From the NCBI GenBank assembly GCA_027475525.1, contig JAMWFC010000046.1, positions 2,666,001 through 2,730,000 of the forward strand: a stretch of DNA of 64,000 nucleotides. Reading direction: 5' to 3'. The DNA is from Macrolepiota albuminosa (Eukaryota; Basidiomycota; Agaricomycetes; Agaricales; Agaricaceae). Made by a program: the position numbers and the translations under genes. Each line of letters begins with the position of its first letter. Within the stretch, counting starts at the first letter, position 1. Positions 1 to 10,750 of the stretch are shown here, one piece after another. Under the pieces are notes generated by a model. The model worked only from the letters and a program-made list of their open reading frames with translations. It searched no databases and was not told where the DNA came from.

Positions 1-195
1 GCGCGATGATGATCGAGAAAGGCTGGATAATGCAGCCTTGATTTTTCGGTAGCGGAAGGCAATGAGGCCGAGAGCTTCAAGAGCTTGCTGTTCGCCTGGA
101 TGAAGAAGGGGCGCGAATGAAGGGTGAAGGGTGTGGTCTGTAGGGAAGAGAGAGGAGGAATGGCCTGCGAGGACGAGAAGGACTTCAGCGATCAT
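1..195 (-). CDS. Gamma-tubulin complex component, GCP4-like (5' end only)
   Basis: Reading leftwards from an ATG at 195, one frame stays open for 65 codons to the window edge. The protein begins MIAEVLLVLAGH and about 25 residues later has LLHPGEQQALEAL. GCP4-type Spc97/Spc98-family proteins start the same way: a hydrophobic 'ELLLALSG' opening followed by a 'LHPSE' motif. These proteins nucleate microtubules at spindle pole bodies as part of the gamma-tubulin ring complex. Only the extreme N-terminus is visible and the Grip domains lie outside the window, so the family call rests on one short match. The gene is divergent from the TBC gene, with possible start codons only about 46 bp apart. 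Confidence 0.55.
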   Translation of the reverse strand, partial: MIAEVLLVLAGHSSSLFPTDHTLHPSFAPLLHPGEQQALEALGLIAFRYRKIKAALSSLSRSSSR

Positions 196-241
196 GGCAA
201 GACGCGAAAGTCACAGCCACCGTTCCTGTTCTTACTCACAG

Positions 242-2413
242 ATGCATGGCCACTTTGCTCACCATGTCTCTCTATCCGACGACGATCCCTTCTCTGCTGC
301 TGATCCAGACGAGCTCGCCTCCAGGTTCTCTCCAGAAGCAATGCGGCAGGACATAGCCAGAGCACGGCGCATACCAATCCAATCTGCGTGGTCTATTGAC
401 CGTTCCAATGGCGCCTTTGAGGGCCAAAATCTCTCTGTTTCTACACTAGATATTGACGACCATAATGACCGTGCTTCCCATTCTCCATCCCCGTCACCAC
501 CCCCAACGCCCCACCCCTTGAGCCCTCAGTTATCTGACCAGTTTTCACAAATCTCGCTAGACAATGAAAGCGAGGAGCCTGCTGGGGAACAAGCTTCTCC
601 ACAAGTACCCAATCTAGAGAACGAAGATACCCATGTCAATGCAACTCGTGTTCCATCACCTCTACACCAGCCCGACAATCAACATGAACGCCCAAGTACT
701 CCTCAGTCTCTATATTCTGAGCATCCCCTCCGCTCAGCCCAGTCCACGCAATCTCTTCCACCACCAGAAGCCCCTCATCCCTCTCTGGAAACCCCACGAC
801 CTCTCAGTGCAACTCCTATAGTGCCTGTTGCTTCCGCTGTTCCCTCAACTTCTGAAACGCATTCAAGGTCCAACTCTACTTCATCCTCTGCCTCTTCACC
901 TCAGGGAAAGCAGAAACCATACGGGCACAAACCAAACCGCTCTACAGGACCATCTGCGCTCGAGAAAGTGATGAGCCAAACTCGTCCTGTGTTTCTCCCT
1001 CCAAAGCCTCGTGAGGAGGATGCTAAACATATGGCGGCATGGCGGTCTATGATGAGAAGTAGTCGTGTGGCAGGTGAAATATCCATTTAGTTTTGTCTGA
1101 ATTGCCTCCACTGAAACCTTGTAGCGGAAAAGAAACGAAAAGCTTTACATGAGCGTCGCATAGCTCGAGAGAAGAGCATTGAAGAATCATTACACATTTG
1201 GGAGAAGGAGATTGTACCAGATTGGCAGGTAGTGCACAAAAATCCTTTACTACGAAAGCTATGGTGGAAGGGTATCCCCGCAAAACTTAGAGCTTCTATG
1301 TGGGAGTGCGCTGTGGGCAATTCTTTGTCGTTAAGCAAAGGTACGTCGGTCAGTACAAAGGTTCATGTTTGGATTGTGCCCAATTACAGCCTTTGTAGAT
1401 CATTATCGCATTTGTCTGTCTCGGGCGAAAAAGGCCCTTAGCTCAAAGACTTTTCCGAGGGATAGTCTGGAAATGATCGAGAAAGATATTTCGACCACCC
1501 TTCCTTCACTTCACATCTTTCATTCCCAGACGGGTCCCCTATATGAAGAACTGAAGGAAATGCTTTGTGCCTGGGTTGTGGCGCGGAGCGATGAAGGCCT
1601 GGGGTACACCCTTGGTGCTGCAAGAATTGCTGCGATGCTGTTAATCAACATGCCCGTCCAGCAGGGCTTCGTAGCAATGCGAAACCTATTGGATCGACAT
1701 TGTCTGCGTAGCTTCTATGGAGAGGCGGGAACTCGAGAAGAAGTGAATATGAATAGCCAATTACATAGTACATCGAATATACTGACCGATCTCAAATTCA
1801 GGTCGAAGCTTATTACAGGTGGGAAATCCTGACACTTAATTTCTCATCGTACTTGATTTCTTTTGAAGAATTTTTGACACACTACTTGCGGACGGAATGC
1901 CGAAAAGTAGGTTATTGCCTTCACTGTACCTCAAAGTACCCACGTAAACTTTTCCAGTTTACTTCAATTTCAAGCAACACCAGATAGTGCCCTCTGCCTA
2001 TCTTAATGACTGGTTACTGCCTCTGTTTTTGGATCATTTACCATTCGAGGCGTGCGCCCGCATATGGGATGTGATCGTATTAGAAGGCGACTCGTTCCTC
2101 TACCGCGCTTCCCTCGGTATTCTCGCTGTCCTGGAACCTCGCTTGTTTTTCCCCGATCGGAAGGAATTGATGGAACTGCTCAAGTACGTCCATCATTACC
2201 GGACTAACCACTGGCCTGATACACACGTTCAGGGGAGAAAATAAACCTGCGCTCGAGGTGGCCAAGCGTGAAGGTAGACCCCTTGACGGAGGTAAATATG
2301 AGGTATATGGTGTCGATGAGGAGACGCTGTGGGAGCGCATTGATCAGATGGATGATTGGTGGAAGGAAAGTACATGGACTCGTTTGTTACAACGGGAGTT
2401 ACCAGATATGTAG
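242..2413 (+). CDS. TBC (Rab-GAP-like) domain protein, probably catalytically degenerate
   Basis: The first exon encodes a long Ser/Pro-rich, presumably disordered N-terminus and ends at a clear intron (1074-1124). Later exons carry the TBC fold: WWKGIPAKLR near 1265, a GYTLGAARIAAMLL helix near 1600, and FEACARIWDVI near 2045. The stop is at 2411-2413. TBC proteins normally stimulate GTP hydrolysis by Rab GTPases with an arginine finger (IxxDxxR) and a glutamine finger (YxQ). Here the matching segments read IEKDIST (about 1480) and GYTLG (about 1602), so neither finger is visible. It may act as a scaffold or Rab binder rather than a GAP. Start chosen: the in-frame ATG at 242. In-frame codons upstream (ATG at 194) would overlap the start of the divergent GCP4-like gene. 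Exon borders after the first intron are approximate. Confidence 0.75.
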
Positions 2414-2916
2414 TTTTTGACGAGTATCACTTGGCGACCAGAGTCCATGGACGATTTGTCTAACTCGATACCATCAAATGAAGGCACAATAGATGACTTC
2501 GCTGTCTGCCCTCAATTTTTCTGAGGAATGAATTACATGCCCTGTTTATATCTGTGTCTCTGCAGCCTCTGTCATCCCACGCGTATTTCCTTTTGAAATA
2601 ATGAACCCTAACCCATTTTTTGTCATAATTATAGATCAGTCACAATTCGCAATGTAATACTTTCACCAATGTCAGTCAATACTTCCACCAATGTCAGTCC
2701 CTAGCTACCAGCACCTTCGTTGTCATTTTATCTTGCTTCATTCTGCAAGGCATCGGATCTTCCAATAAATACATATTTCTCTTGGGAAAATTTTGTCCGG
2801 TCAGGTGCACCAAATCCAATGGCTTGTATTCAACAGTTATGAAGACAGGAAATTCGCAAAGTCATTGTATATTGAGTGGGGTCTTGTATTTAAATCGACT
2901 CAATTGCCATTATCCC

Positions 2917-3535
2917 ATGTCTTCTAAGCGTCGTCTCTTCACTCCATATGCTCGGCCAACAGTGTTGAATCTGTCTGAACGAGCCAAGCTTCATGATCTG
3001 AAGATGCAACTGGATTTTTACCACGAGATCAACTGTCCTGTTACTTATAGTGATGTTACTGGTGAATGGGAAACATGGCAAAGGTCAGTCACTTTGTTAT
3101 CTGCATTAGAAGTAGATTTATAACACCTATTCTTGCTATAGGCCCATGAGAATCTTTCGCAATGGTGGAATGACTGAAGTTGCTGCTTCTGGATTTGGCC
3201 GTGTATCTTATGAGCCGCCCAAATGCCCTCACATTCATGAACCTGATCTGAACGAGTCATGCAACTCCACCTCGAGAAGCGGTTTGGTGTATACCAGGAA
3301 GTTGACTTCTTTCGAGCAACAGGCCATGATGTGTTTTTACTGGTTCGTAATTTATTTCTATCTCAACTACTTACATGATAGCAGTCTCATTCCCACAGTC
3401 GTTGATGATAAATTTCGGCTGACACTATTAGCACGTCACTCTCAGACTCTCACTGAGGCACATCCGACGATTCTCACCTACAGCAGCACCCACGCACCAC
3501 ATCCCAAGCGAAGAGCAACGACATGTACAAGTTGA
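2917..3535 (+). CDS. Hypothetical protein of unknown function
   Basis: An ATG at 2917 opens a frame that continues across a well-formed intron (3084-3141) into a second open stretch, in matching phase. The predicted protein is about 180 residues, with a basic N-terminus (SSKRRLFTPYARP) and no domain I recognise. The 3' end is doubtful: the frame runs to 3535, slightly past the first codon of the Crinkler gene at 3523, so a further intron or an earlier end is likely. It could instead be non-coding or an eroded piece of the same insertion that brought the Crinkler. Confidence 0.35.
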
Positions 3536-5951
3536 GAGGAATCATAGTCGGGCAGGACGAGACTTTCAATGTACACATCGATCCCACTGACGACATCTAC
3601 GATATGAAGAAGAAAGTCAAAGAGGAGAACTCTATGATCCAGTGTGATGCAAAGAGGCTGCTGATCTACAAATTGGATGAGGTAAGGCTATACAAGACCA
3701 TCTGAAGTATTACCATCTGTATGCTAACATCTACATTTACTAGAATGCTCCATCCGATACAGATCGCCCCCGCAATGAAGAGAAGGAGGAAGGTGTATCA
3801 TTCGCTGAGATAAGCGCAATCAGGGCAAGACCCACCATTTTCCGATGTCAGAGCCCGGGTTGCTAATCGTTCAATCATCTTCAGGATCTGAAAGATCCCG
3901 CAGAGTATGGAAAGGCATATCCGCTTAAAGGAGGCTGGCGGCCTCTTTCTGACTGTTGGAGCAGGTCTCCAGTCAACGCAAGGCGACTCCACTTCATGGT
4001 GGTGGTGCCAGAGGGTAATAGTCAAATTCGATCTTCTTAAGGCTTCTCATCTCATTCTTGCAATCTGCTCCAGGATTTGGACCGACTATTATGATCCATG
4101 TTATCATTTCGCATCAGGCCATACTGGGCTTCAGTCATAAGCTCGATCTTTCTTTTGTGGCTAATACAAAAGCAGCCAAACTATACCAATACCTTGGTAG
4201 GAAATACAGGGACCTGGCTCGCTTTACTGTCAGACAAAGCGAGATGAGTCCGACAGAAGGCACAATCGTCAAAACGAGCGACAACCTGCAGGACGGGCAC
4301 GTGTACAGTATCATCTGTGAGACAACTCCACCTGCCACCCCATGTCCCCCGCTCGTCGTCGAAGACGTTTGCCCCGAGATCTTTCGCAGTCAAGCTCATC
4401 ATTCCATTTTTCAAGCCCTTTCTAATTATCACGTACTTCACATACGAGCTCCGCCTGGCACCGGTAAGACGGTCATCGCTTCACAACTTGTCACGCGATA
4501 CAAGTATCTCTTTGCTGATAGCCAATACTATTGTCTCACTAGTAGGGATGTGGAGGATGCCCGGCGCATGACTCAGCAGGCTGGATTACCAGGAGTCAAT
4601 CAGCAAGTAACAGCACCGGTATGCGACGGGTGGCGCCAGCTACTCAATCTGAAGAAGACACATCGGGATGCAAGCCCTCGCCTTCTTGTCATCGATGAGG
4701 TGCAGCAAATGAGCCAATTCGGTCGGTTCCACCCCTTCTGGGAGACTCTCAAGGTCATACAGTCAAAAACCTTGCCGGTTTATGTAGTCATATGTGGCGT
4801 TTGCGGCGAAGGTCCATCTTCTTTGAATAGAACCTCTAGTACAGGTACAACACCCATCGAAATACAACCAGTTGACTTTCAAACGTTATTACTGGATTCT
4901 GACGAACTGAAGGCCATGTACGAAACCTACAATCTGAGAAGAAAAGGCTGGCCGATTGATCGATATGCCTCTCAATACATCAATTCTTTTCTTGGTGGCC
5001 ATGCGGGACTTACAGTCTCACTACTGCGATATCTTAATGCATCACAACCCGACGTCAACTTGAATGCCGAACCATACATTTTGAATCCGATCGCGAAGCG
5101 AAATGCTTGTCTGCTCTTCATCGCAAGAGAGGGCATTCCTGCAATACGTTCATTCCGAGCCTTTTCAAGCTTGGGCTCCTTGACACATTTCAAATATCAA
5201 GCCGAAGCACGCGAGATCTTGCAAACTATGCTGCTCAGTCCGAAGGGTTCGTTCCGAAGGGGAATGCAGACAGAAAGTAATACGCCTGCTCTCCTCGAGC
5301 TTGTCGATAATTACTTTATCACGCCAACAATCTCTGGATGGTCCTTCGTCTCGAAATTCATTCATTACCAATTGCTGGACAATTGGAAAACTGACACCTC
5401 CGGACAGCTCAATCCCTTGCCTCTGCATGATATGATTCTGCGGATACTCCAGAACATGAAGCTTAAACATCTTCAGCAATCGATCAGTGTTGGACAAAGC
5501 GGCCTTGCAACATGAGTTCCATTCCTCTACCAAAAAATTGCTCGCTCCTGGTCAGCAATGCGACCCCGAAGTTGGTCGTTGTTTCGGTTCACCTGGCAAA
5601 ATCGACTTTTGGTTCCTACCAGAGAATTTTGGAGTTGAGCTACTCCGAAATGGTGACATGTTGGCAGAACATGATTCCAGATTTGAAGGAACTGGACGAT
5701 ACAAGGACATGCCCATTACTGATTATCTGATTCTCAATTTTGTGCAACAAGAGGATATCACCAGATCTATCGCCGAAGAAAGAAAGAAGATTTCGCCGAA
5801 GGTATGGATTGAGGGCCACACAGACTCTATTAACCTTGACAAACTGTGGTATATCCATTGGGACCTTCACAACGAGCACTTCTTGTTACAGCGGCAAGGC
5901 CAAGATGATCTTCGACTGCCGACTGTAGTACGAAGGAGACGTCTGATTTGA
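3523..5951 (+). CDS. Crinkler (CRN/CR-type) effector: ubiquitin-like header, P-loop NTPase, nuclease-like C-terminus; frameshifted
   Basis: The N-terminus (from 3523) matches the Crinkler header domain: a 'GQDETFNVHIDPTDD' core, then a lysine-rich helix. Introns at 3682-3743, 3795-3884 and 4015-4073 keep the frame. The middle is a P-loop NTPase with Walker A PPGTGKT (about 4450-4471) and Walker B LLVIDEVQQ (about 4683-4709). The C-terminus has KIDFWF, GVELLRNG and a following EH..RF pattern (about 5597-5685), typical of the restriction-endonuclease-like domain of this family. In plant pathogens such proteins are secreted and act in host nuclei; in saprotrophs they are proposed to act in antagonism. 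No signal peptide is seen. The NTPase frame stops at 5513-5515, while the nuclease-like part is open one base on from just after 5459. No intron signal joins them, so there is either a real frameshift or a base error. Confidence 0.8.
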
Positions 5952-5953
5952 GA

Positions 5954-7222
5954 CTTAGAATAAGAACTGTATTTGACCTGTAGTACGAAGTAAATATATG
6001 CTTCTACAGGACAAGAATAAGTAAGCTGGAAAAATAATGTGGAAGTAATTTCACGTACCCTCAGTCTTAGAATAAGAACTGAGGGATTTATTGACGAGTA
6101 TCACTTGGCCACTAGTGTGTGCGAGACATTTGTTCTAGTGCTTTCATGATTGCCTCGACTCGGCAGTTCCGAACTATTCGGATTCTCATGTAGAGTAGTT
6201 GATCAGGCCAAGGCCCCGGCTCGACTTAACCCAGGCCTAGAGAAAGCTCTCGGCGTGTAATGTTGTGGAGATCATTATCACTTTTCTACTAGTATGGTTG
6301 TATGTCAGAAGGGGTATTCCTGAATCTTTCTATATGGCTAGAACCACGACCTAGATAGTTTCAGAAAACTATAAAGACTCGCAGTAGTACCAGTAAACCA
6401 TACTTTCCAGTCATAACGGAGCCGATATACATCCTCCCCGATTCAAATGCCATGCTTAACGTTATTCTCGCTCGCAGAAACGTATGTTTTCGAAGTATTT
6501 CTACTTCCGTTGTGACCTCACGATTATACCTATCAGACCCTCCGTATGGTACAAATTACCCTCCTCAATATTGTATATCGAAATCACGCAGTCAGAACGT
6601 AAGATTCCCATTATTGTGGGTGCTACTAGTGCTCTGGACGACTCACACAACATTAGAACTTTGGATCAGATACATCAAAAAGCCACAAAACCAATAGCGA
6701 TGAGACGATCTGCAAATGTTAGATATTCAAAGAAAAGAGTAGCCTGGGATTGGGAACGTCAAGGTCGAAGTTGGTCCGCTATAGTCTCGAATTAACGCAA
6801 TGGGGATAGAGAGCTCTGGCAGTTAGGGGTGACTCAATGAAAAAAGGATGCGAGGATGCCAGAGATCACAAAAGAAGCGATATCGAAAACCGGATATAAT
6901 TGAAGAGTACCATCAGAACTAGCGTGACTTTATGTTGGATTTGACTAGTTTGGCATGACTATACAACAGAGACGCAAAGGACGAAGGCTACATGAAGGCT
7001 AAATAAAAATGGACTGGAGCGACAGCCGAGTTGATTAACTCAGTAATGTGATAGGTTTGAGTGGTGAGAAGTTCGGTCCGAGGGTGTTGTTGACCACGTG
7101 GACGCACTTGAGCCAACAAGACCTGACGATCAGATCGTACGTAGATCTCCGGCAGCCATGAGGCTTGAAATAATCTTTGTTGTCGACTGCCACGCTCACG
7201 ACTGTGTCATTTGCTCTTCAGC
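5954..7222. other. Gene-poor spacer downstream of the Crinkler gene
   Basis: I find no gene I can support here. A 16-bp word (cttagaataagaactg) occurs at 5954-5969 and again at 6066-6081. A 19-bp word at 6091-6109 also occurs just after the TBC gene at 2417-2435. A 103-codon open frame at 6484-6795 has no recognisable domain and AT-rich, random-looking composition. The last few hundred bases should hold the promoter of the fucosyltransferase-like gene. Confidence 0.5.
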
Positions 7223-9031
7223 ATGCATGAGGACGCAGAATCCCTCTCAAGCCCTAAGTATCCCCGTTGGCAAAATTTTCTCGTTGTGGCTGGAAAACGC
7301 AGGTTTATTATCACAATATCCTTTGTTGCTCTTCTCTTGCTTCTTGGTTTCTCTGTCTCTCGTTATGCATGGATCGATCAGCGTACCGTCATTCCCGTCG
7401 CCTCCGTCGTCCCCGTCCCCGACGTCCTTGAAGAAACGCCTGCGCATTCTAACTCCTCGATAAATAACTCCTCAGTTCTCGTTGACCCTTTGGGTCCAGC
7501 AGCAAACTTGCTAGGTCCACCCACAAGCAATTTCAGGGGTACCTTCTCAGTACGACGTCTCCGAAAACATTGTCGCTCACGGTCACGTAGATAATTTGCG
7601 AGCCGATCGCAAGTACATCACTTCTTGGATCTCCGCAGGCTGGAGTACGTGTCATCCGACTATCCTGATATCCTTACGTTCATCTTGTTTGTAGCCAATG
7701 ATGTGATGACCTATGTATGTCGTCAAACTCTCCGGCCACCCCGTTGCTCTCAAAATGACTATAGATTAACCTCATTTATCTCGCTATCATAACAGAACGT
7801 ATTCCAGTCATTCCCACGTTCACGCCATCTCATGTCGGGCCAGCCCCCGATGTTGACTTTGGCCTCGTCTTTGACGTTCCGCGGCTCAGGAAGGCTTTAA
7901 ATATTCCGATATTAGAGTGGCATGAAGTCAAAGATCGTGATAGTCAAGAAATAGATGAGATAGGATGCTGGAGCACATGGGAGGTCGTTAAACCATCTGA
8001 AGGTCATCCCCGTCATAGCTTCGTGACAGACCATCTTAAACTAGGTGCGTTTGGTCCTTGTCTACGTCGTCTTCAATCAGAAAGCTAAAACCGGTCAGAC
8101 ATATCATATACGAAGGCTCCATCATGGGTTAGAGCCTTTCCTCACCTTGACTGGGATGTACATAGTTTCTTTTGGTCGTTGGCAGCGCTTGCTTTTCCAG
8201 AAACCCGTGCTGCGAATATTGTCCCCCCTCGTGAATCGCCAAATCATCATGTCCTTCTTCCACCAGATGAACAAATGTTGTGCTACGACTATATGTACTA
8301 CGTCTGCGCCAATCAAGTAAGATTGTTTTATCTACTTAGCCGGCAGTTAATCCAACCTGATCAGCCGTTTGATATGGAGTTTGACTACAGCCCAGCTTGG
8401 AGATTTGTTGGGCAACACCTTCATTGGTCTCCAAGGATAGAACAACTGGCGTATCAATACGTCAGACGAACATTGGGAGCTTCGGAGGACGAACCGACAC
8501 CGCCCGCAAGTTTAGTTCCCCTTTCAAAAGACTAATACTCACCGTGACTTTGTCTTCAGTGGATTGCTGTTCACGTACGACGAGGTGATTTTAGAGCCTA
8601 CTGCCCTGATGGCCTGATCGGTTGTTACGCTTCTCTGGATGTAATAGCCCGGCGCGTGGATGAAGTTAAAACAGAGCTTTTGCAAAGAAAAGGCATTACT
8701 GTGGAGTACGTTATCGTGACAAGTGACGAGGATGACACAGCCTGGTGGGACGAAGTTAAAAGCAAAGGATGGTATAGAGTGGATCACTCACAAACAGTCG
8801 ACTTACTGGGACGATGGTATATCTTGGTCCTTGCCTCACGTCTCACTCATCGCTCACCATTCATACAGGTATCCCGTCTTTATTGACGCGGCGATACAGT
8901 CATTGGGAGTCGGCTTTGTCGGGACCGACAGGTCGACAATGTCCATGCTTGCGCGACGGCGCGTGGAGTCTTGGACAGACGGAGTTGTAAGAATTTTCAA
9001 GTGGGGAAACCCGGATTCGGATAACCACTAG
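7223..9031 (+). CDS. Type II membrane O-fucosyltransferase-like protein (fungal GT family)
   Basis: The ATG at 7223 (MHEDAESL) gives a short cytosolic tail and one strong membrane segment (FIITISFVALLLLLGF), then a Ser/Asn-rich stem: the layout of a Golgi type II glycosyltransferase. The catalytic half is spread over several exons. Recognisable blocks are ITERIPVIPTFTPSHVG (about 7790), DISYTKAPSWV (about 8099), WIAVHVRRGDF (about 8560-8595) and GVGFVGTDRSTMSMLARRR (about 8910-8963). The HVRRGDF and GTDRSTMS blocks are the nucleotide-sugar-binding signatures of the O-fucosyltransferase/alpha-1,6-fucosyltransferase superfamily. Donor and acceptor are not known. The first intron is uncertain: the frame changes between about 7475 and 7551, with several weak donors. 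It is convergent with the membrane protein gene at 9213. Confidence 0.75.
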
Positions 9032-9212
9032 CTTGGATAGAATGTTTCTTATGGGACTTTGAAACCTTCTGTACCGGATTGACGTTCGTTATACCTATGA
9101 TTATTCTTCTTGATGTTCTTGATATATTTGTCCACTAGTATTGCTACATTTATAGAATCTACAAATTGTCTAGTGGTTTCGGATGATATCATGGAAAGGC
9201 ATCCTATGTTGT

Positions 9213-10519
9213 CTACCTGCCACCAACTTGGGATCTTCGCGTTCCTTGCTCCCTAACCCTTGTTCCCCTCTTCTTGCGTCTGGAGAGACGTTTCACTCCA
9301 TGCTCGCTCATCGCTTCCGCAAGTGAGAACGCCGACGGGATTACGACGATGAGGGCGAGTATTTGCCCAAAGGACCACTGTTCATTGGAAGAACCATTGC
9401 TCGGGTTACGTTTAAGCAATAACTCAGTAGAGACAATGAAATATGTGAAAACCATAAGTTGACAGATTATAATTCCAACCAACATCGGATCCAAGTCTGA
9501 TGACCAGCGACGTCGCTTCGGACGTTTGGCAATGGCTGACATAGTTTTGAGAGGAGATTGAACTAGATTTGACGAGACTGTATTAAGATGTGGACGTGGG
9601 ACAGAGCGTTGTGTTTCGTTCGTCACAGATATTTGCATGGGAAGGTTGAGGGGAACTGCGTTAGCAGTAGGTAGTGGCAAAGTTAGAGGTGACTCTAACT
9701 GTGTGGGTAAGGTCCCCTTGGGATGATCACTGCGGCTTCGTCGATAGGAATATAGCTCTTGTAGGGTGATTAGGATGTAAATTGCCATGAGGAGAGATGT
9801 AACAACAAGACCAACGATCCGCCCGACTGAGGTTGCCTGAACTTCGATGACAAAGAAAATATATTTCACAAGATAGGAACATTCAGGCCGGGGTCCAAAG
9901 GTCTTTGCGTTTCCCCTTCGTGCTCATGAGAAATACACGCATCTTAGAAAGGATAAACCAACCACATGTAAAGTGTCAACGCCATTGACACGAGAGACTG
10001 AGCCATTGCACCAAATTTGACCTTAACATCATAGGCCCCCCGAGATCCTTTGTCTTTACGGCTTTCAGCTTTCTGCTGAGAATAGCTTGCCAGGGCGAAG
10101 AATGTTCCAAAATTTGCCAACCTGTAAAATAGTGATTGTTAACTCAAATAAAGCATCCTGACATGTCAACCGACCAGACAAGGTTAGAAACTTGAAGCCC
10201 TTGGAAAAGCGTGAGCTCATGTCTAATTATGATAGCAGCCAAGACGAGTCCAGCACTGGTTGCAATAAAAGTCCATAGAGCAACAGGCGCATTTTGCCAA
10301 GAGCGATCAACAAGGAGTACTGCAGGCCGACATGAGAGTTTCTTATCATCCAGATTAAATTTAGCTCACCGAGAAGGAAAGTTTGGAGATAGAAGCTGAT
10401 ACGAACGCCCTAACGAACTTGTTGAATCCAAGCCATGCGCCTAGGGAAGTACATACAACACCACTGATGTCGGGATTATTATGAGCGTAATTCGCACATT
10501 CTGTCGCATTATTGTCCAT
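9213..10519 (-). CDS. Multi-pass membrane protein of unknown function
   Basis: The start is at 10519 (MDNNATECANYAHNNPDISG). Exons then give at least five or six hydrophobic helices: a segment with VRISFYLQTFLLG, one with FIATSAGLVLAAIII, an LANFGTFFALASYS helix, QSLVSMALTLYMWL, IVGLVVTSLLMAIYILITL, and two in the last exon (MLVGIIICQLMVFTYFIV and FGQILALIVVIPSAFSLAEA). A polar loop of about 75 residues, with an RPKRRR patch, separates the last helices, and the tail is very basic. I recognise this type only as an agaricomycete-specific membrane protein; no transporter or receptor signature is visible. Small introns interrupt it between 9880 and 10480. Confidence 0.65.
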
Positions 10520-10750
10520 AATTCATGTAGACGCGAGAGCGCTAGTGTTGATGATGAAGTTAGTTCCGGGCGAAAGCAATGCAGGATCCAATGATGGGTT
10601 CTACATATATAGCTTCGGGCGGTTATAATGAGTAATATTGCAATAAGCGCCCGTCACACCTGATCACGTCTGTTGAATCCGGCGACCTGTTTTTACAATG
10701 TGTTGAGGATGATGAATATCTCGCGAAGGCATCCAGGCCTGGGGGGAGCT

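Noticed and set aside
6484..6795. A 103-codon frame downstream of the Crinkler
   Set aside because: No domain, no conserved-looking composition and no splice-linked neighbours.
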